Positions 12,201 through 25,181 of a stretch of DNA of 64,000 nt are shown here, one piece after another. The stretch lies in NCBI GenBank assembly GCA_008931825.1, contig QXVZ01022122.1, forward strand, positions 5,254 through 69,253, read 5' to 3'. The notes under the pieces are model-generated. The model was not told where the DNA came from. It searched no databases and saw only the letters and a list, made by a program, of their open reading frames with translations. Origin of the DNA: Phallusia fumigata. Lineage: Eukaryota; Chordata; Ascidiacea; Phlebobranchia; Ascidiidae. Made by a program: the position numbers and the translations under genes. Position 1 is the first letter of the stretch, and each line of letters begins with the position of its first letter.

Positions 12201-15200
12201 AAGCATAAGGGCAGTTGGTAAAAACAAATGCTGTTAATATTTCCTTGGCCGTCTTCGGGTGGAGCGAACTTGCATAACATGCACAGAGTTAGTTTGCATA
12301 GTTTTGCCAGCACAGACAAGTTTTGCAAAGTTGGAAAAGCACTGCTAGAATACCAATCTTTTAAAATGGCTTTGTTGTAAAATAAAAGTTTTAGACAAAC
12401 CATTTTTTTCAGCCATCACCAAACAACTTGGCTTTAAAAGGTTGCAAAACTGTTTATAATTATGTTTTTACAACGTTTTGTTACAAGAACATTTTCCAAT
12501 GATTTAAAACAAAAATAATTTCACCGATATTTCGCACCGAACAATTTTGGGCCTTGATGTGGTTAGTGGCAAAATAGTGGAAACAGAAAGCAGAAACAAC
12601 CTATACAGGGATAACTAGCAGCAAACTACATCGATAACTAGAACAGCTCTCTATCAAGCCTTGCTTTATGCAAAAGAAATGATTAAAGGTTGGGATTAAA
12701 TTAGTTGCAGTTGAGTGCAGTTTTGGGAGAATTTTACCATCCAGATTGTTGCAAAGTTCGGTCATCATAAGAGGTTTGTGAACACTCGTCCTCACAGCGG
12801 TCAGAACTCGATTATTCTGAATCACCAATCTCTAGGGTTCCAAAATTTTATTGATCATTTTATTATGTTTTGAAATTGTATAAAGTTTTTACAAGAGGCC
12901 ATCTTTTTCTGTTAGGTGGATGATTAATGCAGATTTATTTTATTAGCTCAGAATCTTTAAGAGGGGTTTACATTTTTCAGTCCGTTGCTTTGGAAACTCA
13001 AATGGGCGCTGGCCTTGGATTTAATAAGGGGAACGTCGATATTTAAACAGAAATTGGGTTGTTGGGGATGAATTAACAGACACACACTATAGGGCTGACA
13101 AGTTTACTGACTTTTACACAATAATTTATTTTTTACAAGTCAATATTAATGGTTTGTGTATTATGTTACATCTGTTTTGATTTTGTGTGTTGTTTTCTGT
13201 CCACAGAAACACATTCTGATGAAACAATTCAAACCTTGACAGTCTGGTACAAAGCTGTCACTTCCCTGAGTTACACGCAACACAAAGATAAACTAACACA
13301 ATACATTTGAAACATTACTAACTGCACCAGCAACCAATTATTTGTGAAGGCAAAGTTGGAGATAAAAAAAATATTTCTACTTTTAAAAACTTACTGAATT
13401 ACCAAAAAGGTGAAAAAAATATTTAGGAATGTCCATGACCATTTAAACAAACAATTATGCATCACCTTTAACTCAGTAATTTGACTTGCAATATGCCATA
13501 TGAGACTTTCATTAAGAAACTTCATTCCATAGGGGCCAATTATTTGGGCCAAGGCCTTCAGTTCTGCAAAACAACAACAGTTTGGGTAAACAACAACTGG
13601 TTTGAACAAGAATTGCTCTACAACAGGCCTAAACAACAACTACCCCCTAACTGCATGAGAAAATTTAGGATGCGGGGCATAACGTGTTTTAAAAATATTT
13701 TTTAAGGCTACAACAAACATATGTATGTGAGCATGCAAATCACACTGTGTATTAATTTTTGCATTCCTTCTGTTATTAAAAAGATCACACTTTTCGTTAT
13801 TGCTACAGTTAACAAAAACATTATGTAAACTTCACAAAAATGTTAGCATGTTGCCTGCAGCAATTGTGTTTTCTGTTGCGGCCTCGGTGCGGTTTTTAGT
13901 TGTGCCTGCTCCACAACAACAGCATTATTTCCAACCAACACATTTGGAGGAGGTAACAAGAATGTAGCTAACAACTTGATGTCCCGATAAAACAACAGTT
14001 TTAAGCAGAGTTAATACTTGTGTTGGGTGGAAGTAATGTTGTTGAGGCAGAGCTGTTGTGTTGTGAATCTTTGGTTTATTTTTGCAGTTTCTACTTTTTT
14101 GCAGATTTTTAGGGTAAAACCTTTTATTGCAGATTAAAACCACAACAAAAATGAAGTGACTTCATTATATATTTGGCAGAGATACGAGAAACTTGCTGAG
14201 GAAAATACATTGCTAAATGTCATGAAACAAATACATGTTTTTAAAACTGTTTAATTACCACATTTGCATGTGCCACGCCCATCACACAACTTTTCTTCTT
14301 ACCGTTTATGTTTGAATATTCCTCAGGGTTGACAGGCGGTTGGTTGCTTGACGAAGACTCATGGTGGCTGTTTGGCAGTTTCACAAAGTGACGACGTAAT
14401 TCTGAGAAAATGATACTTCCAGCACTAACTTGCCTTAGCATGACCTCCAGGTACCTGTGAAAGTTGGGAGCAGATCAATTACAGAAAAAATTTCACACAT
14501 ACACTTTGCTTAAAGCCTTAAAGTATGCATTTTTAACAAATTTGTTATTTATAAACATCGTAAAAGCACTAAATACTTGTGTGTACTAAACGTCGTCATG
14601 AGTTTTGTGGTAAACTTGCTGTTTTTGTTTAAATGATAATGAATAAATTAAACATCACTAAAACATTTTGTAAATTTTAACCCAAAGTCCAAATTTACAC
14701 ATGCAACTAGTCTGCATGACAAATTAGCAATGTAAAGGGCATTGCAGAGTTCAGTGGTGCATCTCTTGTTTCGTTAAAGAACCGCAAAAAAGGAAACCCC
14801 AAAAACATGATACTTACCACTGAGTGTAGAGAGTTGTAACTGTGATTTCCCCGTGGCTGTCCATCATTTGACTTTGTTGCAGCAACACACTGTTAAAAAT
14901 CCTTGTGACATCTGTATAGTAACAAAGTAGTGGTTAATAGTCCTTTTTTACTCTCCCAACGCCAATAGTGACAAAAATATCTCCTTACCAAGATGCACAT
15001 AATTTTCAACAGTTTGCAGGACAGACATGTATGCTTTCAGTTTAGACAACAGCTCTGATGGTTTTGCAATTTCATTTGTTTCCTTGTTCAGGGTCATGGA
15101 AACAAGAGTCCTATAACAATGAATTCAGCTTTGTTATTGTGGACAGTTCTGTTTTAGTATGGCCAGTGTTTCACTTTGATGGCACAGGACCTGCCTTGTG

Positions 15201-18200
15201 CCAGTATTTTAAAACTGCAGGCGAGGCACAGGACATGCATTGTACTCACCGCGAGAATCGACTTTCCAAATGTGTTGTGAGATATTCTTTTGGGGTGAAA
15301 GTGTGTTCCCACACAACAATAGTTGGCCGGTAGTTAATGGCACTGCAAATTTCGGCCAATGCCATGTGATACTTGTCCATCCTGAATACCACGTTTAAAA
15401 ATCAAAGATTAAAAAAGATTTTTAAAAGTTACAGTACTTATGGGATAAGGAAGTTTTGAACATTTTCTGACTGTTGGTACAAATTTACATAATAAACCAA
15501 GATTAACAAAATCAACACTAAAGTTGATACATTTTGTTGAGCCATTCTAACCTGAAGAGCCTGCAAACTAAACATTTTTTTATTGGTAAATAAGTTGTGA
15601 AGTGGGTGAATCAGATTAAAAGTTGCAAATAGTTTTGAATCAAATCTAACTATTTTTAAAACTTGACATTTATGGGGCCTGTGCTGTAGTTGAAGTAATG
15701 GGTTAACTTACAATTTCTGTGCACAACTTTAGGTACTACCTTATTATGGGCAAACAGAAATTGTGACTTTTTCTTGACAAAAAAGTATACAATAAACTGG
15801 CTTTAGATAAAAAAAAGAGTAAAGTTAACTTGTTCACTTAAAATGGAACCTATACTAGTTTACAGCAACTGTTTAGAATATAACAAAAACACAAACTTTG
15901 TGACATAAAGTCGATCTTTTCTCATGCTTTCTTCCCCTGGCTTCGGCATTTCTTGGGTCGGGTTCTTTGTGTTTTTCTTGGCTTTCCCTTTTTTGGCCAA
16001 ACTCTGTCTTAGACGCAATGCAGCCATTTTGGAAAGCAACTGAAAAAATTGTACCGGCTTGAAACACAAACCATATCAAAGCCATTGGGAAAAACAAAAC
16101 TTGATGATAGAAACTTGTTTTCCGCAATTTAACTTGGGTGGCAGACATTTTTATATTGTGACAGAAGTTAAGCTTGGCAAGCCAAATAAACTGTAAAATA
16201 CTGTTGCTTGTTTTTTTGAACACAACCATTGACACCTCAAGATCTCCTAAACACTTTTTACCTGCAGGCCTAGAAGGCTGTAACACCGAACAACTAGGAG
16301 GTTAACAAATATTTACATTTTCAGCAAGCAGGCTTTGCTCAGCAGCTATGTTGAACAACAAATTTCTGGCTTCTTTTGCCATCTCCTCAAGAAACTGGTT
16401 GACAAAGTTTAGAGCACGATCGCGAATGTGAGCCCGCTCCTCTGGACAGTAATCAACGACAGCCGAACTGAAGTGGCCGCACACAAGGGGAAAAGCAATG
16501 GAGAAGCGAGATTGTGCTGGGAGCTCCAAACATCGCTTGAATGCAGTTCCAAAGAATGTTGTGTAAAAGCTGAATGAAATGTAAAAATGTTTGCAATTGA
16601 GGAAAATTCCGTAGAATATCTAATGATGATCTCTGACACATTTTTTGTTTTCCTGAAACCCAATATATTTAGCGGACAGTAATGCACGATACATTTTTTT
16701 GTTCTTCTACATTAGGTGAAATATAATGAAAAGTGTTTTTTTACAAACGAATAAATAATTAACGGAAATTGATGTAATACTACCAAAAGTTTGACAAGTC
16801 CGATGTTTCATGAATCATTTCGTCAAGTTCGTCAACAACTCGGCAGTGAAATGAGATTGTGTTCATGAGACGAGCAAGTCCAATGTTGTCTTTCAGGTAT
16901 AGAGCAGCTTTGTTTACACTTGTATAGGCCTGGAATGAAATGAAACCTCAAATTAAATGCACGATGGGGGCTGCAAAGCCTAAATAAATTGGTGGTGCAC
17001 TGCTTTACACCAGTTATATGTTATAAATGAAGCAATGATAAACCTGAAGTCTAAACCAGTCAAGTCGCATGGCACGAAAATCAAAGATTTCTTTCTGTTC
17101 CACTTGTTTGATGCTTAGTGATGTCATTGTGTTCACCACTGATGTCATAATCACAGACTCATCTTCGGGACAAACCTACGAAAGAACACAAAAAATTGTT
17201 CGTTGTGACTCATATAGTGTATCTGCCAATTGCATGTTGAAAATAGAAAGGTTGTTCACATCATTTTTGACTAAAGCTATCCAACAAACAACATCAAATC
17301 CAAGACAGTTGTGGCATACAAAATCCATAGCCCCTGCGTATACTTTTTGTTTTTTGCGCCACCTGCTTGATCCATAACAATTTGCATTATTGTGATTTGC
17401 ATAAAATCTGATATTCAGTTTTCTTCAATTGAGTTTACAGAACAAATTTATGTACAATCACTTACAGAGAGGTTTTGTACAGTTTCATTGAGGACCACTG
17501 AGTCATATCCATACATGAATTGCACATAGTAGCGCTGAATCACTTCATCATAACGTCGAACCAAGAGACGGAGTTCCTCCATATAAAAGATCAGCTCACC
17601 AAGATGCCTGTACAAACAGACAGAAAATAAGAATAAAATAGAAAATAGTTTTATCTTATTTTTTAGAGTTTATTGTTTGACTTAAAAAGTTAGAAATTAA
17701 ACAGAGGGTGTTTAGTGTTTTTTGTCTATCAGGGTTTAGTCTTTCTATATCAATTCATCCTCATGGCAATAAACATAAATCAAGTACAGATTTTTAAAGT
17801 CGTTTACCTGTCTACAAAATCCTCCCCACTGGCCTTTTTTACCAGGTTTCCAGCATGTCTGGCTATCCACAAAACCTCATCTCTTGCATATGACAATCCC
17901 ATGAAAACAAACAAGGTTTTCGGTCCAAGAAGGCCTGGCTGGTCCTGTATTTCAAAGTTTTAATTGAGAATAAGACAAGTAGGCAAATTTTAATGCACAT
18001 TTTCTTTCCTTAGCAATGTGCAAGTAAAAAATTTTTTTAGTTGCTTTCTGTGACTCACTTGTAGGTTTTACTCAATATAAATGACTCTGTTAAAAGTAAA
18101 TAAATTCGTGCATGATATTGTTTTCTAAAGTGTTTCTTCGAAATCCATTTCCTTTTTTTGTGATTAAGGTCGATTTGATTATTATAATAACAAATGTACA

Positions 18201-21200
18201 AACAAATGAACGCAAGGGGTAGGCAATTGTAACAGATAGTTCAAACTAGTCTGTACTGATATGTTACAGGCATTTTACCAAATGCTTTCATGGTATTGTT
18301 ATCAGGAAACAGATATCTGCAGTAATGGCAACAAGAAACCAAGCACCAATGGAAATGTTTCAAGCGTGACACAAGATCATGAGCCACTGTTGACAAATTG
18401 CCACAATAAACTTTCAACCAAGCCTAGTCATCAGCCCAGCATAATTGTTTGTAGCATCAGGAATCTGGTTCCTTTTTTGCCACAGTTACTGAAGTATTGT
18501 CTGGGAGTTTTTCTTGAAGTGGGTTTTTCCCCACAGCATTAGCAGAAGGTTACCATTACGTGAATTACCCCGTATCGCATACAACAATGCCCATTGTCCA
18601 CAACAGGAAGTATTGGTATTAAGATTGACCTTTTTTAGACTACACTAAGAGTAAACTTACTGTAAGGAGGGCAATAAATTCTTTAAGCGATGTCCGAAGA
18701 TAACGACGCCGTTCTTTGTGCATTTTTCCTGCATTTTGTGCTGAAAATTCCCTGCATTCTTTTATTTCCGACACTTTTTTGTTGTAGCTGGAATGGAAAA
18801 CTAATATATACCTCACAACATAAGAAACAAGATTTATATATGCAGTGGGGGAATTTACTTGGGATTGATGAAAATCAATTTTCATCATATGTTTATGGGC
18901 GTTATTTTAAAGCAGTATTACAGTGTTAAACAAAAATATTGGGTTTTCCCAACCTTTTCTTGGTTACAATACTCTACTTAATTAGCCTTCATAATTTTAA
19001 CCAAAAACAATAAAGTACACTCATGCACATCCACACAAACCCTTTAACTGATGAAAAGACTTCTTCAGCGCTGCGATGTACCATGATGATTTCATCACGA
19101 AACAGGGTTAGACAAAAGTTAGACTGAAGTACGGGTCGCCACAAACCTGAACAAACATATTACGTTTGACCAATTTTTAAACACTGCCACAAGCCAAGCA
19201 GGGTTTTTAAGTCTCTGTTTGTTTGTTCTTCGACCTTTTTTTGTTGCACCTGTTTTCTGTGTATTGCAAAAGTTTTAACACTTCATTTTGTCAGGGCCTT
19301 ATGAAGAAATAAGGCTTACCATTTGGTGTATAGTCTATGAAAATACAAAAAAGTTGTGTAAACTTACTTGAAACCAACAGTTAACTTTTAAGAAGTAAAT
19401 ATGTAAAACTAATAGCTCCAAAGAGGTTTAACCAATCAACAGCGTAGCTTAAACTTAAATCATCACAAATATAGCTTTTCAAAATTTCTAATACTTTTGC
19501 ATGCCATGTACTTTGAAATTTAATGCAATTACCCAGCTGTGTTTTAGTATTAATTATAATAAAGAGTGTCGTTGGAAACACATACCACCACAGGCTTCTT
19601 GGTTGGACACTAGCGACGTGTGGCAAAGTAGATATCCAAAGTAAGCCCATCTTTCAATGTTCTCCAATGACACATAATCACACTGCATCTAAAAACCAAC
19701 ATTACAAAGCTACACAAATGCTGCAAACTATATGTACCCTCTGGTCGGCATTAACTAGGATCGATTATTAATGATGTCATTATTTTAAGTTGAGTTTGCA
19801 AAAAAATAAGGACCTTTTTTAGAACAGGATCAAAATTATTCAAACACAACATAGGTACAGGATACTATTCGAACTCAAATCCTGCAAAATCCCAAGTGTA
19901 CATACTTATCAATACAACACATGCAGGTAAAGAAAACAAATTTTCGATTTTACTTGAATGTGTAAAGCAACAAGTGAAGCTAGTAAATATGTACCTTTTC
20001 AGATGGGGCTGGATTGAGCATTTGTGATGGTGCAGCAACAATGTTGAACAAAGCAGCAGATCTCCATGTGTCAGCTGATGCATTTCGCGAAGGGTAGATA
20101 CCAACCAGGGACATCACGGCTGAATGCATAGTCTGTGAAATTAACACAAAAACTTTTATCAAATGACAGTCTTTTACAGTAGTATAAACAAAAGCTGAAC
20201 CATCCTAGGCATCTTTTTTAAGGCTGCTTTGTAATGTTACTGACCCTGCAATGGGCCCCAAAGTCATCCACCAGCTTCTTTAGTGGGTTTTCATAATCCA
20301 CAATCATCTGGCTAAGCCTTGAGTAGTCTTTATCTCTGTGTAACACAACAACAAACAAGAATAAGACACAGAGAAACTCTGGCCATGGGTTTGTTCATGA
20401 TCTCAAATTACAATGGCCAAAAAAGCTTATTAAGAATACAAAATTGTGCAAAATTGATAAAACTTTCATTGACCAGTCAATTGGATTAGCCTTTCAATTT
20501 TATCAACAAAACAAAAGCCTAAATTAAAAAAAAATTACTGCATATACTGCAGGTGATTAAAAAGCAAAACTCAAAAGGAATTAAAATTCATGTTTTTGGA
20601 AAACATCTGAAAAAATGAAAAATGCAAAAAATATGCAAATGGTCAATGCAAAGTGCAAATATTTGCTGCCAGGCATTTGCAGTGGATATGATACAAAAGA
20701 TGGCAACTACAGCGACAGCAGGGCTACACAAACATTTGTAGATGTTGAGATTGTGAAACAATCAAACAGGATATGATGACTATTGTACAATATATTCCCA
20801 CCCTGTGGCCGAAGCGCCTATGTGACTTGAGGGCGAGTTGTAACTGTTACAGACCATTCAGGCTTTGTTTGGGTTTAGTTGTCAAACTTTAGTCAAATTC
20901 AGTAAATTTGGTAAAAGCAATGGGTTAATGGACTTTTGAATCTTTGTTTCTCACATGGGCAGATGCAAATAAACTTTAAACGTAAATTGAAAAGTGATAT
21001 TTGAAAAAAACTTTCAACAACATGACAGTGCTTGCTTTAACATCAGTGACAATATAAAATTTTTAGACATGTAAAACAAAAGTATATGTGTAATTGTGTA
21101 TGAACCTTTTTGAAACACATTAATCTTTGAAGTATTTTAAACAATGCTCTATCTTTATTTTAATTTTATCTTATTTTATTTTAAGTGAAATTAATGACAC

Positions 21201-22744
21201 AAACTTACACTTTTCCATGAATCATGTCATGGGCATTTTCATACAATCCAATAATCGCTTTTCTGTCATCGATTCTTGAAACAATGATCATCAAAGACAC
21301 AAATCTTGATACCAAATCAAGAAAGCCCGATGTCAAATCAAAGTTTACTGTCTGTTACAATAAAAAAGTTTACAGGTAGTTTCGTGCACAACAGTTATGT
21401 GTAAATGCAATTTCTGTGCTCACTATGTCCAGGTAGACTGATAAACTGTCAAACAAACCAAGAAGATCATAGAAGTGATCCTGCAATAAAAAAGGCAGAA
21501 ATTCATTTGTAGGCAGAACAACTTTACATTTAGCTGTGTAATACCATAGATAAGGACTTTTTAAACTGAAGGTCATAACCACATTTAAAGGTCACAAAAG
21601 AAGTAAAACAGTTTTTTTGCACATTTGCTGTTTTGTGACATCACAAGTAAATGATGTGTTTGTAAAAAGCTTCAGCCTAATTCAGGTGTTTGTTTTAATA
21701 ATTTCAGTGGATCAGAGTTTTAAATCTTTTATATTGGTATCAAATATAGTTTACATTTTTTGCGTTTATTGTGTTTATTTGTGAAATATTTCTCTCGCCT
21801 TGAATAACTAAAGTGCTAAATGGATATAAAACAAAATTCCAACAAGCCATCTTTTTACAATTTACCTTGAACTCCATGACATCCACAAATGTGTGATAGT
21901 AAAGTGAAAGGCCTTTAAGGATGTCATTTTTGGCATTGTTAACACCAGCCAGTTGATTCTGTCAAACAGTTTTTTGTCATTAATGCTACTGCAAACAGAG
22001 CTCAAACTGTTTTTAATAAATTACTTACCTGGTTACTACGGATGTCAACCTGCGGGAACTTTCGCACAATAAATTTTACTCCCGATTCCAAGGCTTTATC
22101 CGTCAGAAATGAAGGCTTTGAACGTTGATCACTACATGCCTAACAACACAAAAAATAACATGGGAATTACTTTGCTTTTGTGCATATTTTGATTGAATTT
22201 GTGCATATTTAATTCTTAAACTGGGGGCCTAAAGGGTTTGCAGAGGGGGAAAAGTGTGAAGACAAAAGTTTGGAACCAACTTGACTGTGAATCAGACCTA
22301 TGAAGTGCATTCTACAAAAGCAGGAATTAAACACCTAGTTTCAAAAATGCAGCTCTATTATTCCTATTGATGAGCAAAATTAAAAATAGAAATAAAATAC
22401 TTTTAATTTTGATTTTTCCGAAAAGGTGGGAGGGGGTGGTGACATTAAAATAATTTTGTTAAATAATGTCAGCGAGGGGCGCGACCAACAACCTCTAAAC
22501 TAGAGTGAAAAACAGTTGACAATGATGAAAACAGCTTTTTAAGAAAACAATTAGCAGACGTACTGAAAAATAATAATGGACATTTTACCATTTATAATCA
22601 ATTTTTGCAAGTAATTACCTTTTTAATGTTGTATACTCTTGTCAGCATGCCAATGGCACGATTGTTGAGAATAATTAGCTTTTCCGCCAACTTGGCCTGT
22701 CCCGGCGCAACCCTCGCCATCATGCTACGAGTCGCTGATCGCAT
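9239..22744 (-). CDS. NCKAP1: Nck-associated protein 1 (Nap1/Hem), WAVE complex subunit
   Basis: NCKAP1 pairs with CYFIP/Sra1 in the WAVE regulatory complex, which links Rac at the membrane to Arp2/3 actin assembly. Exons: 22619-22744, 22029-22139, 21866-21958, 21424-21480, 21209-21351, 20245-20335, 19995-20132, 19586-19688, 19041-19146, 18661-18787, 17808-17944, 17466-17607, 17044-17175, 16784-16929, 16317-16569, 15897-16039, 15250-15381, 14989-15110, 14818-14911, 14303-14454, 13466-13563, then 12738-12831 or 12102-12195, 11732-11814, 10993-11073, 10405-10494, 9928-10152, 9239-9481. With one of the two alternatives this gives 1153 residues (human about 1128). Diagnostic stretches: [18 protein letters not shown] near the N terminus, [33 protein letters not shown], and [20 protein letters not shown] near the C terminus. 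The last residues ([11 protein letters not shown]) differ from vertebrates. No break is seen. Confidence 0.97.
12102..12195 (-). other. NCKAP1: NCKAP1 alternative exon B (canonical-like version)
   Basis: Also 94 nt with the same phases. It encodes 31 residues starting [17 protein letters not shown] and continuing [14 protein letters not shown], close to the vertebrate segment ([20 protein letters not shown]). It lies 542 bp downstream of exon A in transcript order. Including both exons adds 94 nt and shifts the frame, so only one can be used per functional mRNA. Confidence 0.88.
12738..12831 (-). other. NCKAP1: NCKAP1 alternative exon A (probable mutually exclusive exon)
   Basis: This 94-nt exon has a clean acceptor (ccctag) and donor (gtaaaa) and encodes 31 residues starting [17 protein letters not shown]. 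It starts in phase 0 and ends with one extra base, exactly like exon B. It is the more divergent of the two relative to vertebrate NCKAP1, matching exon B at 14 of 31 positions. It would supply about residues 883-913. Confidence 0.85.
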
Positions 22745-23562
22745 TGTGAGGCCTCGCTCGCGGCGTAATACAGTCGACGAAAACAAATAAACTACCTTCT
22801 TCACCAAAAATGCTCAGGTTACAGCTCAATAGCGCTGCACAGCTTCTTAAGTAAACGCTTCATCAGCCACTTATCTCTTTCGGGGGGTTTCTCCACACCG
22901 CCTTAACTCGTTAAATCCAATGATGTGAAGAATAAACGTAAAGCTCGTCTGTAGTTTGATTTGAGGCGCATAAACAAAAACTGTTGTGCCTCAGGTTTAT
23001 AGATGGTTACTTATATTTTATTGTGTGGTTTAAAAGAATTAGGAATTATGTTATAATATGACAAACGGAAAGTATAACTAATTTGACAGTATGAGTACAC
23101 TGCGCTCATTGGAATTGCTGCGATTTCCGCATCACAAATTACAATTTTCTTCACTTCCTGATGTTTTTTAAGCCACGATAACACTAAACTTTTCCGCAAT
23201 CTATTGCTTAGTGGTTAACTTATGTAGTGGAATTAACTGCATTTTTGTATCAGAGGTAGTTCGCACGGGTTTGTCAAGTTTAAAGCGCAAAGCGAAGTGA
23301 AAAAAAAGACTATAACTGCAAAAGAACAAAAATTTTTGTGAGTATTGTTTAGTTTCATTGATTTGGAACGTCAAATTGCAAACTTGAGGTACCTGAAAAT
23401 TAAACCACCCAAAACAATCAAATCATACTTAAAGCAAAGTAAGCCAAGAAAACAACTTCAACAGTGACTATTGCGACACAATAACTCGAATATGTTATGC
23501 AAAAAAAAATTCGTTGGCAACCGATTTAGGAACAAAATACGCAATGTACAAAATTTAGTCAA
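22745..23562. other. Intergenic: NCKAP1 promoter side / P450 3' flank
   Basis: About 0.8 kb between the NCKAP1 start codon and the P450 stop codon, with both genes leftward. It should contain the NCKAP1 promoter and 5' UTR. No coding exon or recognisable element was seen. Confidence 0.6.
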
Positions 23563-25181
23563 TTAATTGTTCCTTTGCAGTCGTCGAATCTTGATGTGAA
23601 TCCCGTTCTCCGATCGCAGGACAAGTTTGGCAGTCATTCTTGGTTTCGGCGTCTCCTCGTCCACGAAAAGCTCGAAGTTTCGCAAAATCAAACTTGCGGT
23701 AGTTTTGAATTCATTCATGGCAAAGATTTTGCCAATGCAGTTACGGGGACCGGCTGAGAACGCTACGAACGCTGTTGGGTGCATTTTTGAAACATTATCT
23801 GGTAGGAATCTTTCTGGATTGTATCGCTCTGGATTCTCCCATACCTCTGGATTTCGATGCAATGCCCACAGATTGACCAAAAGCGTTGTATTTGGATCGA
23901 CATCCATTTTTTCACCCGGTATGTCCTTACTGACAAAGGTCATCTTTTTTTAAGGGGTCCTGCCCACAATCTGCACAGGCGAATGCAACCGTAGACTCTC
24001 TTTTATGCACATTGTCAAGTAGGACAGCTTATTCAGATCACCCCACTCGATGTCTTCTCTATCGCCCATCACGCTCAGCACCTCCTCACGGCAGCGCTGT
24101 TGGTAACCCGGATGTCTTGCCAAGTTATATAGAACCCAAGAAATGCCGCTTGACGTTGTGTCGTGGCCTTCAAACAGAAATGTATCGACCTCATCTCGAA
24201 TCTCGCGGTCGTTCAGACCGTTTCCTTTTTCATCTTTTGATCGCAGCAAAATATCAATGAAATCAAAACGCCTTTTTTTCTTGAATCCAAGTTCGGACTC
24301 GAAATCTCCCTGTGATTGACATGTTTGCTGGTTATCCTTAGTAGATAAGCGCGACAAAGCCACCCTTCTTTCCCTTATGAGATTCTCTGCTTGTGAATGC
24401 ACGAATTTTAGAGCCTTTTCGTAACGTCTTCCAATTGGGCTCAACCAGAAAATCCAATCGACTTGGTATATCAAGCTGTTGAAACGATCTACGGTAATTT
24501 CAGTAATCTCGTGGACAGCTTGCACGTATCCATTGCTAGAATCCATCTGACAACCAGTTTCTGCAGACATGGCGCACTGAAGCATGATGTCTAAGGTCAG
24601 TTGGGTCACATCGGGGCCAATCTCAATCGCTTCATTTTCACTTCGTAATTTCCACTTGTTCACTAAGACAGCCGCACATTTGTTGTTTATCATCATGTAA
24701 GACTTTAAAACTTCGAAGTGAAAAGCCGGCGTCAACAACTTGCGATGACGTTTCCACGTGTCGCCCGATGACGTCAGTAAACCGTCACCGATCCAGAGGC
24801 GTAGAAACCCGTAAAACTCGTCTTTGGGGAGGAACTCAGCAGAACAGTGCTAACCGAAGTTGGTGTAAGAGGCTCTACTAATACCTTGAAAGGTCCAGCC
24901 CACGTGACTAGCATATCTCGATATTTTTGCACCCACTCAAGCTTGAGATTTATTCCGCGCTCATCCGGGGGAAGCATCTTCTGGTGTCCCCAGAATGGAT
25001 GACGGCGCGGTGACCATCCCCTTTTACTTATTTCTTCGCTTTCTTTGTACATCAGAAATAGGGGGCGTATCAATCGCACGTAAGCGTACAGACACACTGA
25101 CAGCAACACGGCGTCGCCCAGTAAAGAAGGCAAAACGTAGCCGGTGGCGTAGACGAGCGAAATAAACAAAGTTCTAATCAT
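23563..25181 (-). pseudogene. CYP4-family (CYP4F-like) cytochrome P450, intronless, two lesions
   Basis: CYP4 enzymes are ER-membrane, haem-thiolate omega-hydroxylases of fatty acids and related lipids. The reading starts at MIRTLFISLVYATGY with an N-terminal membrane segment and then the CYP4-like WAGPFKVLVEP. Later motifs are TSSGDTWKRHRKLLTPAFHF, the I-helix EVDTFLFEGHDTTSSG (including the CYP4 Glu that can bond haem), KESLRLHSPV (ExxR), and the Cys loop FSAGPRNCIGK. Length would be close to the usual ~520 residues, with no introns although the neighbours are intron-rich. The frame slips by one base near 24825-24842: PKD.FYGFLRLW continues in another frame. An in-frame TAA lies at 23950-23952, between GRTP and KKMTFVSK. 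Either a young pseudogene, perhaps a retrocopy, or a functional gene carrying sequence errors or a null allele. All catalytic motifs are intact, which favours a recent loss or an error. Confidence 0.85.

Noticed and set aside
12738-12831. Exon A as a second constitutive NCKAP1 exon
   Set aside because: Including it together with exon B adds 94 nt and shifts the frame.
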